Shown here piece by piece: positions 32,352-41,110 of a stretch of DNA of 64,000 nt (positions within the stretch are counted from its first letter, which is position 1; each line of letters opens with the position of its first letter). A program made the position numbers and the translations under genes. The stretch covers positions 248,001 through 312,000 of the forward strand of contig JAIXZX010000012.1 of assembly GCA_027489335.1 (NCBI GenBank), read 5' to 3'. The notes beneath the pieces are model-generated. The model worked only from the letters and a program-made list of their open reading frames with translations. It did not search any database and was not told where the DNA came from. The stretch is from Caulobacteraceae bacterium. Its GTDB lineage: Bacteria; Pseudomonadota; Alphaproteobacteria; Caulobacterales; Caulobacteraceae.

Positions 32352-34412
32352 TCAGGCCGCGGCCTCCCGGGCGTCGGGGGTCATCGCCTGGGCGGCCAGC
32401 GCCAGCAGGTCCTGCTGCGCGATCGGCTTGGCCAGGACCGCGTCCATGCCGGCGTCGAAGCACTTCTGCTCGATCTCGGCGCCGGTCTGCGCCGTCAGGG
32501 CGACGATCGGGGTCTCGGCGTTCAGGGGGCAGCTGGCGCGGATGGCGCTGGCGGCCGCGAGGCCGTCCATCACCGGCATGTTCACATCCATCAGGATCAG
32601 ATCAAAGCGCTCGGCGCTGGCCCGGTCGATGGCGGCTCGCCCGTTCTCGGCCTCGGCGGTGATCACGCCTGGACCGGCGAGGAACAGGCGGACCAGCTCG
32701 CGATTGATGGGATGGTCATCGACAATGAGCACCCGGCCCGTCAGCGCGCGCGCCTCGCCTTCGGGGCCCGCGTCGGCGATCCTCGCCTCGGCTGGGCAAA
32801 CGGCCGGCGCCGGGATCTCCACCCAGAAGCAGGCCCCAGGCTGATCGCGACTTTCGGCGCCGATCTGGCCCTCCATGAGCTCCACCAGCTCGCGGCAGAT
32901 CGCCAGGCCGAGCCCGGAGCCGCCGTGCCGCCGCGTCACGCTGGAGTCCCCCTGGACGAACCGTTGGAACAGACGCTTGCGATGGGCTTCTGACAGGCCA
33001 GGGCCGCTGTCGATCACCTTGATCCGGAGCCGTTCGCCAGCCTCTCCAACCTCCGAAAAGTGCACCCGGACCGCGCCGCGATCGGTGAACTTCACGGCGT
33101 TGCCCACCAGGTTCAGAAGAATCTGGCGAAGCCTCAGACTGTCGACCTGGCGTCTTGAGCGGGGCAGATCATTGATGACTTGCAGGCTGACCCCCTTCAC
33201 GGAGGCCTGGACGGAGAGAATGTCCCGCACCTCCTCAACCAGAGCGGGGATCTCGGCCGGCTCCAGCTCAAGTTCGATCTGGCCCGCCTCCAGCTTGGAG
33301 ACATCCAGTATGTCGTTGATCAGCGCCAGCAGGGCGTCGCCAGCGATGGCGATGCGGCGGACATGGCTCTCTGCCGGCGCCGGCAGATTGGCCTGCTGCA
33401 ACAGGGCGGTGAAGCCGAGAATGCTGGTCAGCGGGGTGCGCAGCTCATGGCTCATATTGGCCAGGAAGGCGGCTTTGGCTTCCACGGCCGCTTCCAGCCT
33501 CTGCTGAAGCGCGCGCTGGGCGGTGACATCGCGGTAAACGCTGATCAGCTCGGAGGGCTGGCCGGCCGCGTCAAGCACCACAGTCGAAGCGCCCTCGAGC
33601 CAGAGGGTTTCACCCGACCGGGTCTGGGCCGGATAGGGGCGCTGCATCACCTCTCGGGGGGAGTCAGGGGCAAATCGGGGCGAGGTCGGATCGAACAGGT
33701 TGGCCAGACCCGCCAGAACGTCTGCACGATGGTCCTCGGAGACGAAGTCGACGACGCTCTTGCCGAGCACCTCATCGGGCGAATAGCCCAGGATCTGGCT
33801 TGAGGGCGAGGCGTAGGAGATCGTCCCGTAGCGGTCAGTTCGCACCAGGATGTCGTGGCAATGGTTGGCCAGCATCCGGTAGCTGGCCTCGCTCTGCGAC
33901 AGACGGGCCTCGGTCTCCCGGCGCAGTTCGAGCTCGGCCCGCAGGCGAAGCGCATCCTCAATCGCATCGGCCAGGCTTCGCATCTGGCTTCGCGCCAGGG
34001 CGGTCATCGGGCCGCGCGGCACGCTATCGAGGACGCACAGGGTCCCGATCGGCTCACCTGTCGGGCTGTGGATGGCGGCGCCCGCATAGTAACGCAGTCG
34101 GGTCTCGCCCCAGACAAGGGGATTGGCGTCGAACCGGTGATCAGCGGCGGCGTCCAGAATCTCGTAGACCGGCTCACCCGAAGCCAGGGCGTGTGTGCAG
34201 AAGGAGATGTCGATGGGCGTCTCCGCCGGCTCGATACCAACCCTGGCCTTGAACCACTGGCGCTCGCCATCGAGGAGCGAGAAGGCGCTGAAGGGCGCGG
34301 CGAAGATCTGCGCGGCGAGGCTGACGAGCGAGTCGAAGGAGGACTCCGGCTCGGTCTCCAGAATGTTCAGCCGCCGCAGGGCCGTGAGGCGTGCGGCGAT
34401 GGGGGAGTCCAT
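32352..34412 (-). CDS. Hybrid histidine kinase GAF-PAS-HisKA-HATPase-REC
   Basis: 686-residue soluble hybrid kinase. Domains in order: GAF (about residues 20-160), PAS (about 175-300, YGTISYASPSSQILGY), HisKA with the H-box FLANMSHELRTPLTSILGF (His322), HATPase (NLVGNAVKF at 434-442, then GGSGLGLAI at 497-505) and a C-terminal receiver domain VLIVDDHPIN with phosphoacceptor Asp609 in LILMDVNMPVMDG. No transmembrane segment, so the signal is cytosolic. The start at 34412 has an AGGAG site; the frame continues 33 codons upstream but without coding character. A separate phosphotransfer protein would be needed to pass on the phosphate; none is nearby. Confidence 0.92.
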   Translation of the reverse strand: MDSPIAARLTALRRLNILETEPESSFDSLVSLAAQIFAAPFSAFSLLDGERQWFKARVGIEPAETPIDISFCTHALASGEPVYEILDAAADHRFDANPLVWGETRLRYYAGAAIHSPTGEPIGTLCVLDSVPRGPMTALARSQMRSLADAIEDALRLRAELELRRETEARLSQSEASYRMLANHCHDILVRTDRYGTISYASPSSQILGYSPDEVLGKSVVDFVSEDHRADVLAGLANLFDPTSPRFAPDSPREVMQRPYPAQTRSGETLWLEGASTVVLDAAGQPSELISVYRDVTAQRALQQRLEAAVEAKAAFLANMSHELRTPLTSILGFTALLQQANLPAPAESHVRRIAIAGDALLALINDILDVSKLEAGQIELELEPAEIPALVEEVRDILSVQASVKGVSLQVINDLPRSRRQVDSLRLRQILLNLVGNAVKFTDRGAVRVHFSEVGEAGERLRIKVIDSGPGLSEAHRKRLFQRFVQGDSSVTRRHGGSGLGLAICRELVELMEGQIGAESRDQPGACFWVEIPAPAVCPAEARIADAGPEGEARALTGRVLIVDDHPINRELVRLFLAGPGVITAEAENGRAAIDRASAERFDLILMDVNMPVMDGLAAASAIRASCPLNAETPIVALTAQTGAEIEQKCFDAGMDAVLAKPIAQQDLLALAAQAMTPDAREAAA

Positions 34413-34606
34413 GGGGCGCGCTCCTAGGTTGGCCTCGTACCTGAGCGGTCGGTCCTTAAGGACATCCTTCTCAAGGGTGCGGCCCGCCGCCGCAGGTTGA
34501 GTGCGACCCATGCGAACACATGTTTGCCACCGGTCTCAGGTTATGCTTGTTCACCCAGGAAGATGCGGGGGCTGTCTGACCCCTGCGCAGCATTAGGAGA
34601 ACGCTC

Positions 34607-36364
34607 ATGACCGAGGCCGCTCTGCCTCCCGGCTGGCCTGCCATGTCCATCGCCGACGCCCACGCCCTGCTGACTGCGCCCGGCGTTCCGTTCGAGATGG
34701 AAGAGGTCACCGTCCGCGGGGTGACCATGAAGTCCTGGAAGAATTCGCCGCCCTCCTTGCGCTCAGTGGTCGAGGCCGGCCGCGCCCATGGGGAGCGAAT
34801 CTTCCTGGTCTATGAGGATGAGCGGGTCTCGTTTGAGGCCTTTCACCGGGCTGTGGCCAATCTCGCCAAGGAATTCGCCGCCCGCGGCGTGACCAAGGGC
34901 GACCGCGTCGCCATCGTCATGCGCAACCTGCCCGAGTGGGTTGTGGCCTTCTATGCCGGCGCCTCCCTGGGCGCCATCGTCACGCCGCTGAACGCCTGGT
35001 GGACCGGGCCGGAGCTGGAATACGGCCTGACCGATTCCGGGGCCAAGATCGTCGTCCTCGATGCTGAGCGCTATGAGCGCCTGACCGAGCACCTTCCCAA
35101 CTGCCCTGACCTCGTGCGGGTCTATGTGTCGCGGGAGTCCGACGAGATCGCTCACCCCGATGTGAGCAAGCTTGAAGACATCCTGGGCGAGGCCAACAGC
35201 TGGAGCGGCCTGCCCGACATCGCGCTGCCCGACGTCGCCATCGACCAGGACGATGACGCGACCATCTTTTACACCTCGGGCACCACGGGTAAGCCCAAGG
35301 GCGCGCTCGGCACCCACAGAGGCGTGAACTCCAACATCCTGACCGCGGCCTGCGCCGGGGCCCGGCGCTTCCTCCGCCGTGGCGAAATGCCGCCGGCGCC
35401 GGATCCCGACGGCCCGCAGCGTTCGTCCCTGATTTCGGTCCCCTTCTTCCACGTCACCGGCTGCTTCGCCGTTCTGAACCCCAGCCTGTTCGCCGGCGCC
35501 AAGCTGGTGATGATGCACAAGTGGGACGCGGTCCGCGCCTTTGAGCTGATCGAGCGTGAGAAGATCCAGTCGGCCGGCGGCGTGCCGACCATCGCCTGGC
35601 AGCTGATCGAGCATCCGGCCCGGGCCAACTACGACCTGTCGTCGCTGGAATCCGTGGCCTATGGCGGCGCGCCCTCTGCGCCCGAACTGGTTCGCCGGCT
35701 CAGCGAGACCTTCCCCAAGTCACAGCCTGGCCAGGGCTGGGGCATGACCGAGACCTGCGCCACCGTCACCAGCAATGGGGCCGAGGACTATACCCACCGC
35801 CCCGACAGCTGCGGTCCGGCCGCCCCGGTGGCCGAGCTGAAGATCGTCGATCCGGCTGATGGCGTGACCGAGCTACCCATCGGCGCAGTAGGCGAACTGT
35901 GGGCCAAGGGGCCGATGGTGGTGAAGGGCTATTGGAACAAGCCCGAGGCCACCGCCCAGACCTTCGTGGACGGCTGGGTGCGCACCGGCGACCTGGCGCG
36001 GCTGGATGAGGAGGGCTTCTGCTTCATCATCGACCGGGCCAAGGACATGCTGATCCGCGGCGGCGAGAACATCTACTGCGTCGAGGTCGAGAACGTCCTC
36101 TATGACCATCCGGCGATCATGGACGCCGCCATCGTCGGCGTGCCCCACCGCACTCTGGGTGAAGAGCCGGCCGCCGTGGTCACGCTGAAGCCCGGCGCCG
36201 AGGTGACCGAGCAGGAGCTGCGGGCTCACGTGGCCGAGCACCTGGCGGCCTTCAAGGTGCCGATCGCGGTGAAGTTCTGGCACGAGACCCTGCCGCGCAA
36301 CGCCAACGGCAAGATCCTCAAGAACGAGCTCAAGAAGCTGTTCGAGGACAAGGCTGACGCCTGA
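34607..36364 (+). CDS. AMP-forming acyl-CoA synthetase/ligase
   Basis: 585-residue ANL-superfamily enzyme that activates a carboxylic acid with ATP and transfers it to CoA. The P-loop YTSGTTGKPKG is at residues 222-232; YGGAPSAPELV, GWGMTETCATVT (about 383-394), the hinge DRAKDMLIRGGENIYCVEVE and the catalytic lysine motif NANGKILKNEL near the C-terminus are all present. Fatty, aromatic or short-chain acids are possible; the pocket is not decodable here. The gene is preceded by a 194-base divergent gap shared with the hybrid kinase and is followed by tlyA with 3 bases between. Confidence 0.9.
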   Translation: MTEAALPPGWPAMSIADAHALLTAPGVPFEMEEVTVRGVTMKSWKNSPPSLRSVVEAGRAHGERIFLVYEDERVSFEAFHRAVANLAKEFAARGVTKGDRVAIVMRNLPEWVVAFYAGASLGAIVTPLNAWWTGPELEYGLTDSGAKIVVLDAERYERLTEHLPNCPDLVRVYVSRESDEIAHPDVSKLEDILGEANSWSGLPDIALPDVAIDQDDDATIFYTSGTTGKPKGALGTHRGVNSNILTAACAGARRFLRRGEMPPAPDPDGPQRSSLISVPFFHVTGCFAVLNPSLFAGAKLVMMHKWDAVRAFELIEREKIQSAGGVPTIAWQLIEHPARANYDLSSLESVAYGGAPSAPELVRRLSETFPKSQPGQGWGMTETCATVTSNGAEDYTHRPDSCGPAAPVAELKIVDPADGVTELPIGAVGELWAKGPMVVKGYWNKPEATAQTFVDGWVRTGDLARLDEEGFCFIIDRAKDMLIRGGENIYCVEVENVLYDHPAIMDAAIVGVPHRTLGEEPAAVVTLKPGAEVTEQELRAHVAEHLAAFKVPIAVKFWHETLPRNANGKILKNELKKLFEDKADA

Positions 36365-36367
36365 CCT

Positions 36368-37102
36368 ATGGGCCGCAAGCGCGCCGACCTGCTGCTGGTC
36401 GAGCGTGGCCTGTTCGACAGCCGCGCCAAGGCCCGGGCCGCCATCGAGGCGGGCCGGGTCCTGGCCGGCGGGACGGCGGTCGCTCGCCCGTCCGATCTTC
36501 TTGATGACTTGAGCGAGATCACCGCCGAGCCGGCCCATCCCTGGGTCGGGCGCGCAGCCCTCAAGCTCGCCCACGCCCTGGAGCTCTGGCCGATCACCGT
36601 CGAGGGGCGGTCGGTCCTGGATGTGGGCGCTTCAACCGGCGGCTTCACTGAGGTGTGCCTCCACCGAGGGGCCGCCCGTGTCTGCGCCGTGGATGTCGGG
36701 CGCGGTCAGTTGCATCCAAAGGTCGCTGGCGACCCGCGGGTTCATAGTCTTGAAGCCACCGACGCCCGGGATCTGGACGCCGCCCGGCTGGGATTCGCCC
36801 CGGATCTCATCGTCTGCGATGTCAGCTTCATCAGCCTGACCAAGGCCCTGCCCATGGCCTTGGCCTTGGCGGCGCCGGGGGCGGACCTTGTGGTGCTGGT
36901 CAAGCCGCAGTTCGAGGTCGGCCCGGCTCTGGTCGGGAAGGGGGGCGTGGTCAAGGACGAGGCGGCCCGCACGCGCGCGCTCGATGACGCCAAGGCTTTT
37001 CTGACCAGCTCAGGCTGGGCGGTGAACCATTCAGCCCCTAGCCCGATCACCGGCGGCGACGGCAATGTCGAGCACCTCGTCTGGGCCACGAAACGCGTCT
37101 GA
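36368..37102 (+). CDS. tlyA: TlyA-family rRNA 2'-O-methyltransferase
   Basis: 244-residue protein with an N-terminal S4 RNA-binding domain (residues 1-60, RADLLLVERGLFDSRAKARA) and an FtsJ-like methyltransferase domain (LDVGASTGGFT, 84-94; PDLIVCDVSFISL, about 146-158; VVLVKPQFEV, about 176-185). TlyA proteins methylate ribose of 16S and 23S rRNA (in mycobacteria C1409 and C1920), affecting capreomycin sensitivity; the older name haemolysin A is not a good description. Starts 3 bases after the acyl-CoA synthetase stop and is probably co-transcribed. Confidence 0.9.
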   Translation: MGRKRADLLLVERGLFDSRAKARAAIEAGRVLAGGTAVARPSDLLDDLSEITAEPAHPWVGRAALKLAHALELWPITVEGRSVLDVGASTGGFTEVCLHRGAARVCAVDVGRGQLHPKVAGDPRVHSLEATDARDLDAARLGFAPDLIVCDVSFISLTKALPMALALAAPGADLVVLVKPQFEVGPALVGKGGVVKDEAARTRALDDAKAFLTSSGWAVNHSAPSPITGGDGNVEHLVWATKRV

Positions 37103-37111
37103 CCCCCCATG

Positions 37112-37142
37112 AAAAAGGCCGTCCACCCGAAGGTGGACGGCC
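37112..37142 (-). terminator. Rho-independent terminator for the glycine-zipper gene
   Basis: Read on the minus strand: GGCCGTCCACC, loop TTCG, GGTGGACGGCC, then TTTTT. It lies 21 bases past the stop of the minus-strand gene at 37164. The opposite direction has no T-run, so it would serve tlyA less well. Confidence 0.82.
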
Positions 37143-37163
37143 AATTCGTAGCAAGGATCAGGT

Positions 37164-37865
37164 CTAGTCGACGACCTGATAGCGACCCGAATTATCACGG
37201 CAGACCCGGACGAAGCGCTTTTGCGTCGAGCCGTCGGGCATGTAGATCGGGCTTTCGGCGATGCTGCAGCCGTCGGCGCCAGGCCGCTGAGCCACTGAGT
37301 AGGTGCGGCCGTAGCGGTCATAGGCCTGGCCGTAGGCCGAGCTCGAGGACGTGTAGCCATAGCGGTTGCTGTCGTAGGAGGAACCGTAATAGCCGGGGGC
37401 CGCCCCGCTCTGATAGTAGCCGCCCTGGTATTGCGGCTGGCCATAGGATTGGCCGTAGCCCTGGCCATAGCGGTTCTGGTCGTAATAGCCGCCGTTCCCG
37501 TAATAGCTGTTCTGGGTCGTGCGGTTGTCATAGCCCGGCGCGCAGGCCGCAGCCCGGTTGCCGACCGCCGCGCCGGCCGCAGCCCCGAGGGCGCCGCCCA
37601 GCAGCGCGCCTTCGGTGCGCACGCCGCCGGCCGCGGCGTTTGAGCCGATCACCGCGCCCAGGGCGCCGCCGATCAGGGCGCCCGCCGTGCTGCGGTTGGT
37701 CTGATCCCGGCGGCAGGGATCGTAATAGGTGTTGCCCTGGGTCTGGCCGTAATAGCCGTAGGACTGGGCCGAGGCCGCAGTGGGGGCCACGGCGGCGGCG
37801 GCGAGAGTGGCGACGCCCGCAACCGCGGCGACGGCGCCCTTGGCGATGGTGGAACGGGTGGACAT
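37164..37865 (-). CDS. Glycine-zipper surface protein with Tyr/Gly/Gln-rich repeats
   Basis: 233-residue exported protein. Signal peptide to about residue 34 (AAVAPTAASAQ). The core has two glycine-zipper segments, TAGALIGGALGAVIGSNAAAGG and a second beginning GALLGGALGAAAGAAVG, typical of 17-kDa-antigen/2TM glycine-zipper outer-membrane proteins. Then follows a low-complexity region of Tyr, Gly, Gln and Ser (about residues 115-190) and a C-terminal Cys-containing strand pair (CSIAESPIYMPDG, VRVCRD). ATG 37865 has an AGGGAG site. Possible roles are envelope stabilisation; no enzyme motif is present. A terminator follows. Confidence 0.8.
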   Translation of the reverse strand: MSTRSTIAKGAVAAVAGVATLAAAAVAPTAASAQSYGYYGQTQGNTYYDPCRRDQTNRSTAGALIGGALGAVIGSNAAAGGVRTEGALLGGALGAAAGAAVGNRAAACAPGYDNRTTQNSYYGNGGYYDQNRYGQGYGQSYGQPQYQGGYYQSGAAPGYYGSSYDSNRYGYTSSSSAYGQAYDRYGRTYSVAQRPGADGCSIAESPIYMPDGSTQKRFVRVCRDNSGRYQVVD

Positions 37866-38026
37866 CGAAGCTCTCCCTTGAGCGGAAATCGTGGACGAGG
37901 TCGAAGGTCGTCCTTGTCGATCCTGAATATGGCGGCGCTTATCTGAACGGCCGTTGAGCGGGTCGTTCATCTTCGTTCATGTGGCCTGAGACGCGCCAGT
38001 CGTGGCGTCCGGCGTCGAAATGTGAA

Positions 38027-39334
38027 ATGGCCCTGGGGATGCGAAGTTCCAAACCTATCCGCCGCACCTCGACCCGCCCGCCATCCGGCCCCGCCCCGGA
38101 GTCCGTGGTCACCATCACCGAGATGGGCGGGGAGGGCGATGGCATGGCGCCGGGGCCGATCTTCGCCAGCTTCACCCTGCCGGGCGAACGGGTGCGGGTG
38201 GCTGGAACTGGCGAGCGTCGCAAGACCCTGGAGATTGTTGAGGCGAGCCCTGAGCGGGTCGAGCCGCCCTGTCCGCATTTCGGCCAGTGCGGCGGCTGCG
38301 CCCTGCAGCACTGGGGCATGGACCCCTATCTGGCCTGGAAGCGTGACCGGATGATCGGCACGCTGGCCCGCCAGCATATCGAGACCGAGGTCCTGCCGAT
38401 CTTCGCCTCGCCCCCTTTCAGCCGCCGCCGGGCGGCGCTGCACGCCCGCCAGGGACGCAAGGACGAGGCGCGGCTGGGCTACAAGATCCGCAATTCGTGG
38501 GATCTTGTGGACATCAATGTCTGCCCGATTTCCGATCCCAAGATCACGGCCGCCCTGCCGGCCATGCGCCGCCTGGCCGCCCCGCTCTTTGAACATCCCA
38601 AGTCTGCGCCGACTCTGCACGTCACCCTGACTGATGATGGGCTGGACATCGACATCACCGGCGTCGAGCGCAAGAGTGGCGGGCTGTCGGCCGACGCCCG
38701 CATGCGCCTGGCCGAGCAGGCCGCCGCCGGCGGGTTCGCGCGGGTCTCCATGGACGGCGAGATCGCTTACATGGACCAGGCCGTCCCGGGAGTGCGGCTG
38801 AGCGGTGTGCGGGTCGATCTCCCGCCGGGCGCCTTCCTGCAGGCGGTGCCCGCCGCGGAGAGCGCCATGGTCGACTTCGTCGTCGAGGCCGCCGCCGGCG
38901 CTGATCGGATCGCTGACCTGTTCTGCGGCGTGGGCACCTTCACCTTCGCCTTGGCAGGCGTGGCGCCGGTCTATGCCGCCGATGGGGCCGCTCCGGCGAT
39001 CGCCGCCTTGAACGCCGCCGTGGCGAACGCCCCAGGTCTGAAGGGCGTCACCGCCGAAGCCCGTGATCTGGCGCGACGGCCTCTCCTGGCCCAGGAAATG
39101 AAGAAGCTCGACCTGGTGCTGTTCGACCCGCCCCGGGCCGGCGCCGCTGAGCAGGCCGGTGAGATCGCGCGCTCCAAGGTCAGTCGCGTCATCGGCGTGT
39201 CCTGCGCCCCGGCGACATTCGCCCGGGACGCGCGGACCCTGATCGATGCGGGTTTCCGCCTGGAGCGCGTCCTGCCCGTCGATCAGTTCCTGTGGTCGCC
39301 CCACGTGGAGCTGGTGGGCGTCTTTTCCCGCTAG
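38027..39334 (+). CDS. TrmA/RlmD-family RNA m5U methyltransferase
   Basis: 435-residue RNA uracil-5 methyltransferase family protein. It opens with a TRAM-like domain (VTITEMGGEGDGMAPGPIF), followed by the Fe-S cysteines (CPHFGQCGGC, with a fourth in VCPISD), SAM motif ADLFCGVGTFTF, DPPRAG and the catalytic Cys motif GVSCAPATFARDARTL. RlmD and RlmC modify 23S rRNA; TrmA modifies tRNA U54. The Fe-S motif favours the RlmD/RlmCD type. The start is not certain: ATG 38027 or 38039 give a short basic extension, and a GTG at 38105 begins the TRAM domain exactly. Not in an operon with its neighbours. Confidence 0.85.
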   Translation: MALGMRSSKPIRRTSTRPPSGPAPESVVTITEMGGEGDGMAPGPIFASFTLPGERVRVAGTGERRKTLEIVEASPERVEPPCPHFGQCGGCALQHWGMDPYLAWKRDRMIGTLARQHIETEVLPIFASPPFSRRRAALHARQGRKDEARLGYKIRNSWDLVDINVCPISDPKITAALPAMRRLAAPLFEHPKSAPTLHVTLTDDGLDIDITGVERKSGGLSADARMRLAEQAAAGGFARVSMDGEIAYMDQAVPGVRLSGVRVDLPPGAFLQAVPAAESAMVDFVVEAAAGADRIADLFCGVGTFTFALAGVAPVYAADGAAPAIAALNAAVANAPGLKGVTAEARDLARRPLLAQEMKKLDLVLFDPPRAGAAEQAGEIARSKVSRVIGVSCAPATFARDARTLIDAGFRLERVLPVDQFLWSPHVELVGVFSR

Positions 39335-39391
39335 AGCAAAGCGCCACTTACATCCGACGGCCCGCGCTGACGCCGCAAACACCCGAAGTTA

Positions 39392-39408
39392 CTCAAGCTT
39401 AACTTGAG
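39392..39408. promoter_or_regulatory. Perfect inverted repeat upstream of the serine hydrolase
   Basis: CTCAAG-CTTAA-CTTGAG, 6-bp arms with a 5-base spacer, 51 bases before the ATG at 39460. The spacer is AT-rich, so it could be an operator; no adjacent regulator gene is present to pair with it. Confidence 0.4.
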
Positions 39409-39459
39409 ATCATGCCTGCACCGGGGCCCATTTGCGGCCAAGCATAACCGGAGCTTTGC

Positions 39460-41061
39460 ATGTCTTGGCTGAGTCATCCCACCCGTCGCGGCGCCCTGGC
39501 TGGTGCCATAGGCCTTGGCGTGCCGGGTCTTGCCCGGGCCGCAACTGAGCCTCCCGCAAATTCGGCGCTAATGGAGAGGCTGAAGAAGGCGGTCGATCGG
39601 GCCATGGGGGCGACAGAGCAACCGGGAGCCGCGGTGGCGGTCGTCCGGGGGGACGACATTTTGCTCGCGCAAGGTTGGGGAGTCCGAAAGCTGGGGGCGC
39701 CGGACCCCGTCGAGGCGAACACCCTCTTTTCCATCGCGTCGGTTTCAAAGAGCTTCACCGCAGCCAGTCTCGCTCTGTTGATCGATGAAGGCGCGTTGGG
39801 CTGGGATGATCCGGTCCGTCGCCACCTTCCGGAGTTCGCTTTGGCCGACCCCCAGGTGTCGGAGGCCATCACGGTGCGGGACCTGTTGCTGCACAATTCC
39901 GGGCTGGACCTTGGCGCGGGCGATCTGATGGTCTGGCCCTATACGTTGCACACCCGGGCGCAGATCGTCGCCGGCCTGAGGCACCTGCCTCTCACTCGAC
40001 CGTTCCGAAGCGGGTTCGCCTACGACAACGTCCTCTATATCGCTGCGGGCGAGGTTGTCGCCGCCGTGCGAGGTCAACCCCTGGAACAGACCATCGCTGA
40101 ACGGCTGTTTGCGCCAGCCGGGTTCAAGGATGCCGTGGCGCTTCCTTCCCGCGCCGTGACAGGCAACTTCGCCTGGCCCCACGCTCGGCTTGGCGGAGCG
40201 GTGCGTGGCGAAGGCGCCATACAGCCTCTGGCGCGCGCTCAGCAGGCGCCCGACGCCGATGTGGCCTCTGGGGGTCTGTCGCTCAGCGTCCGGGACATTG
40301 CGCGCTGGATGCAGATCCAACTGGCCGGCGGCGCTCTTCCCGAGGGTGGGCGTCTCTGGTCGGTTGAGCAGGGCCAAGCCATGTGGCGGCCTGGCACCAT
40401 TATCCGGGTTCAAGACGGACCATCGGCAGAGCGCCCTGATCGACCCAACTTCGATACCTATGCTTTAGGCTGGCAGGTTTCGGACTACCGCGGCCGCCGC
40501 ATGGTTTGGCACGGAGGCTATACGCCGGGCACCCTGTCCATGGTCGCGCTGTTGCCGTCACTGAAGGCTGGGGTTGCGATTTTCGCGAATGCTGAGGAGG
40601 GCGCCTTTGGCCGCGCCGTTCGAAACGAGATTCTTGATGCCCTGATCGGCGTAGCCGACGTGGATTGGTTGGCGGAGTCACTCCTCCGGCGTCCGGCGCG
40701 AGCCCCGTCGACGGGGGTGACAATTGACCGGACATCGGTGGCTACGGCTCACCCCCTTTCTGCCTATGTCGGTCGTTATCGAGATCCATGGTACGGCGAG
40801 GTCCATATCAGGGAGGCCGGTGGTGGACTTGAAATCGATTTCACCATGACGCCCGGCATGGCGGGACCGCTGGAGCACTGGGGCGGTGAGACTTTCCGCT
40901 CCCGTTTTCCCGATCCAAATTTTGAGGACGCCTTTGTGACCTTTGCTCTCCCTGAGGGCGGCTCGGGCGAGATCAAGATGCAGGCCGCATCCCCCTCTGC
41001 GGACTTCTCCTATGACTATCACCACCTGAAACTTGTGCGGGGAGTGGCGGGGCTCGACTGA
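39460..41061 (+). CDS. Class C beta-lactamase-like serine hydrolase
   Basis: 533-residue exported serine hydrolase. The N-terminus has a Tat-like twin-arginine signal (TRRGALAGAIGLGVPGLARA). Catalytic motifs of class C beta-lactamases and DD-peptidases are present: S-V-S-K (Ser94, Lys97), Y-D-N (Tyr188) and HGG in MVWHGGYTPG. After about residue 400 there is an extra beta-rich C-terminal domain of the DUF3471 kind. It may be an esterase, a peptidase or a beta-lactam hydrolase; sequence alone does not decide. Base composition is visibly lower in GC than the flanking genes (for example 40741-40800), suggesting later acquisition. Confidence 0.85.
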   Translation: MSWLSHPTRRGALAGAIGLGVPGLARAATEPPANSALMERLKKAVDRAMGATEQPGAAVAVVRGDDILLAQGWGVRKLGAPDPVEANTLFSIASVSKSFTAASLALLIDEGALGWDDPVRRHLPEFALADPQVSEAITVRDLLLHNSGLDLGAGDLMVWPYTLHTRAQIVAGLRHLPLTRPFRSGFAYDNVLYIAAGEVVAAVRGQPLEQTIAERLFAPAGFKDAVALPSRAVTGNFAWPHARLGGAVRGEGAIQPLARAQQAPDADVASGGLSLSVRDIARWMQIQLAGGALPEGGRLWSVEQGQAMWRPGTIIRVQDGPSAERPDRPNFDTYALGWQVSDYRGRRMVWHGGYTPGTLSMVALLPSLKAGVAIFANAEEGAFGRAVRNEILDALIGVADVDWLAESLLRRPARAPSTGVTIDRTSVATAHPLSAYVGRYRDPWYGEVHIREAGGGLEIDFTMTPGMAGPLEHWGGETFRSRFPDPNFEDAFVTFALPEGGSGEIKMQAASPSADFSYDYHHLKLVRGVAGLD

Positions 41062-41110
41062 ACCCCATTTCTCCCGAGAGCCAGCTCGCCAAGCCCAGCC
41101 CCCCCTCAAT

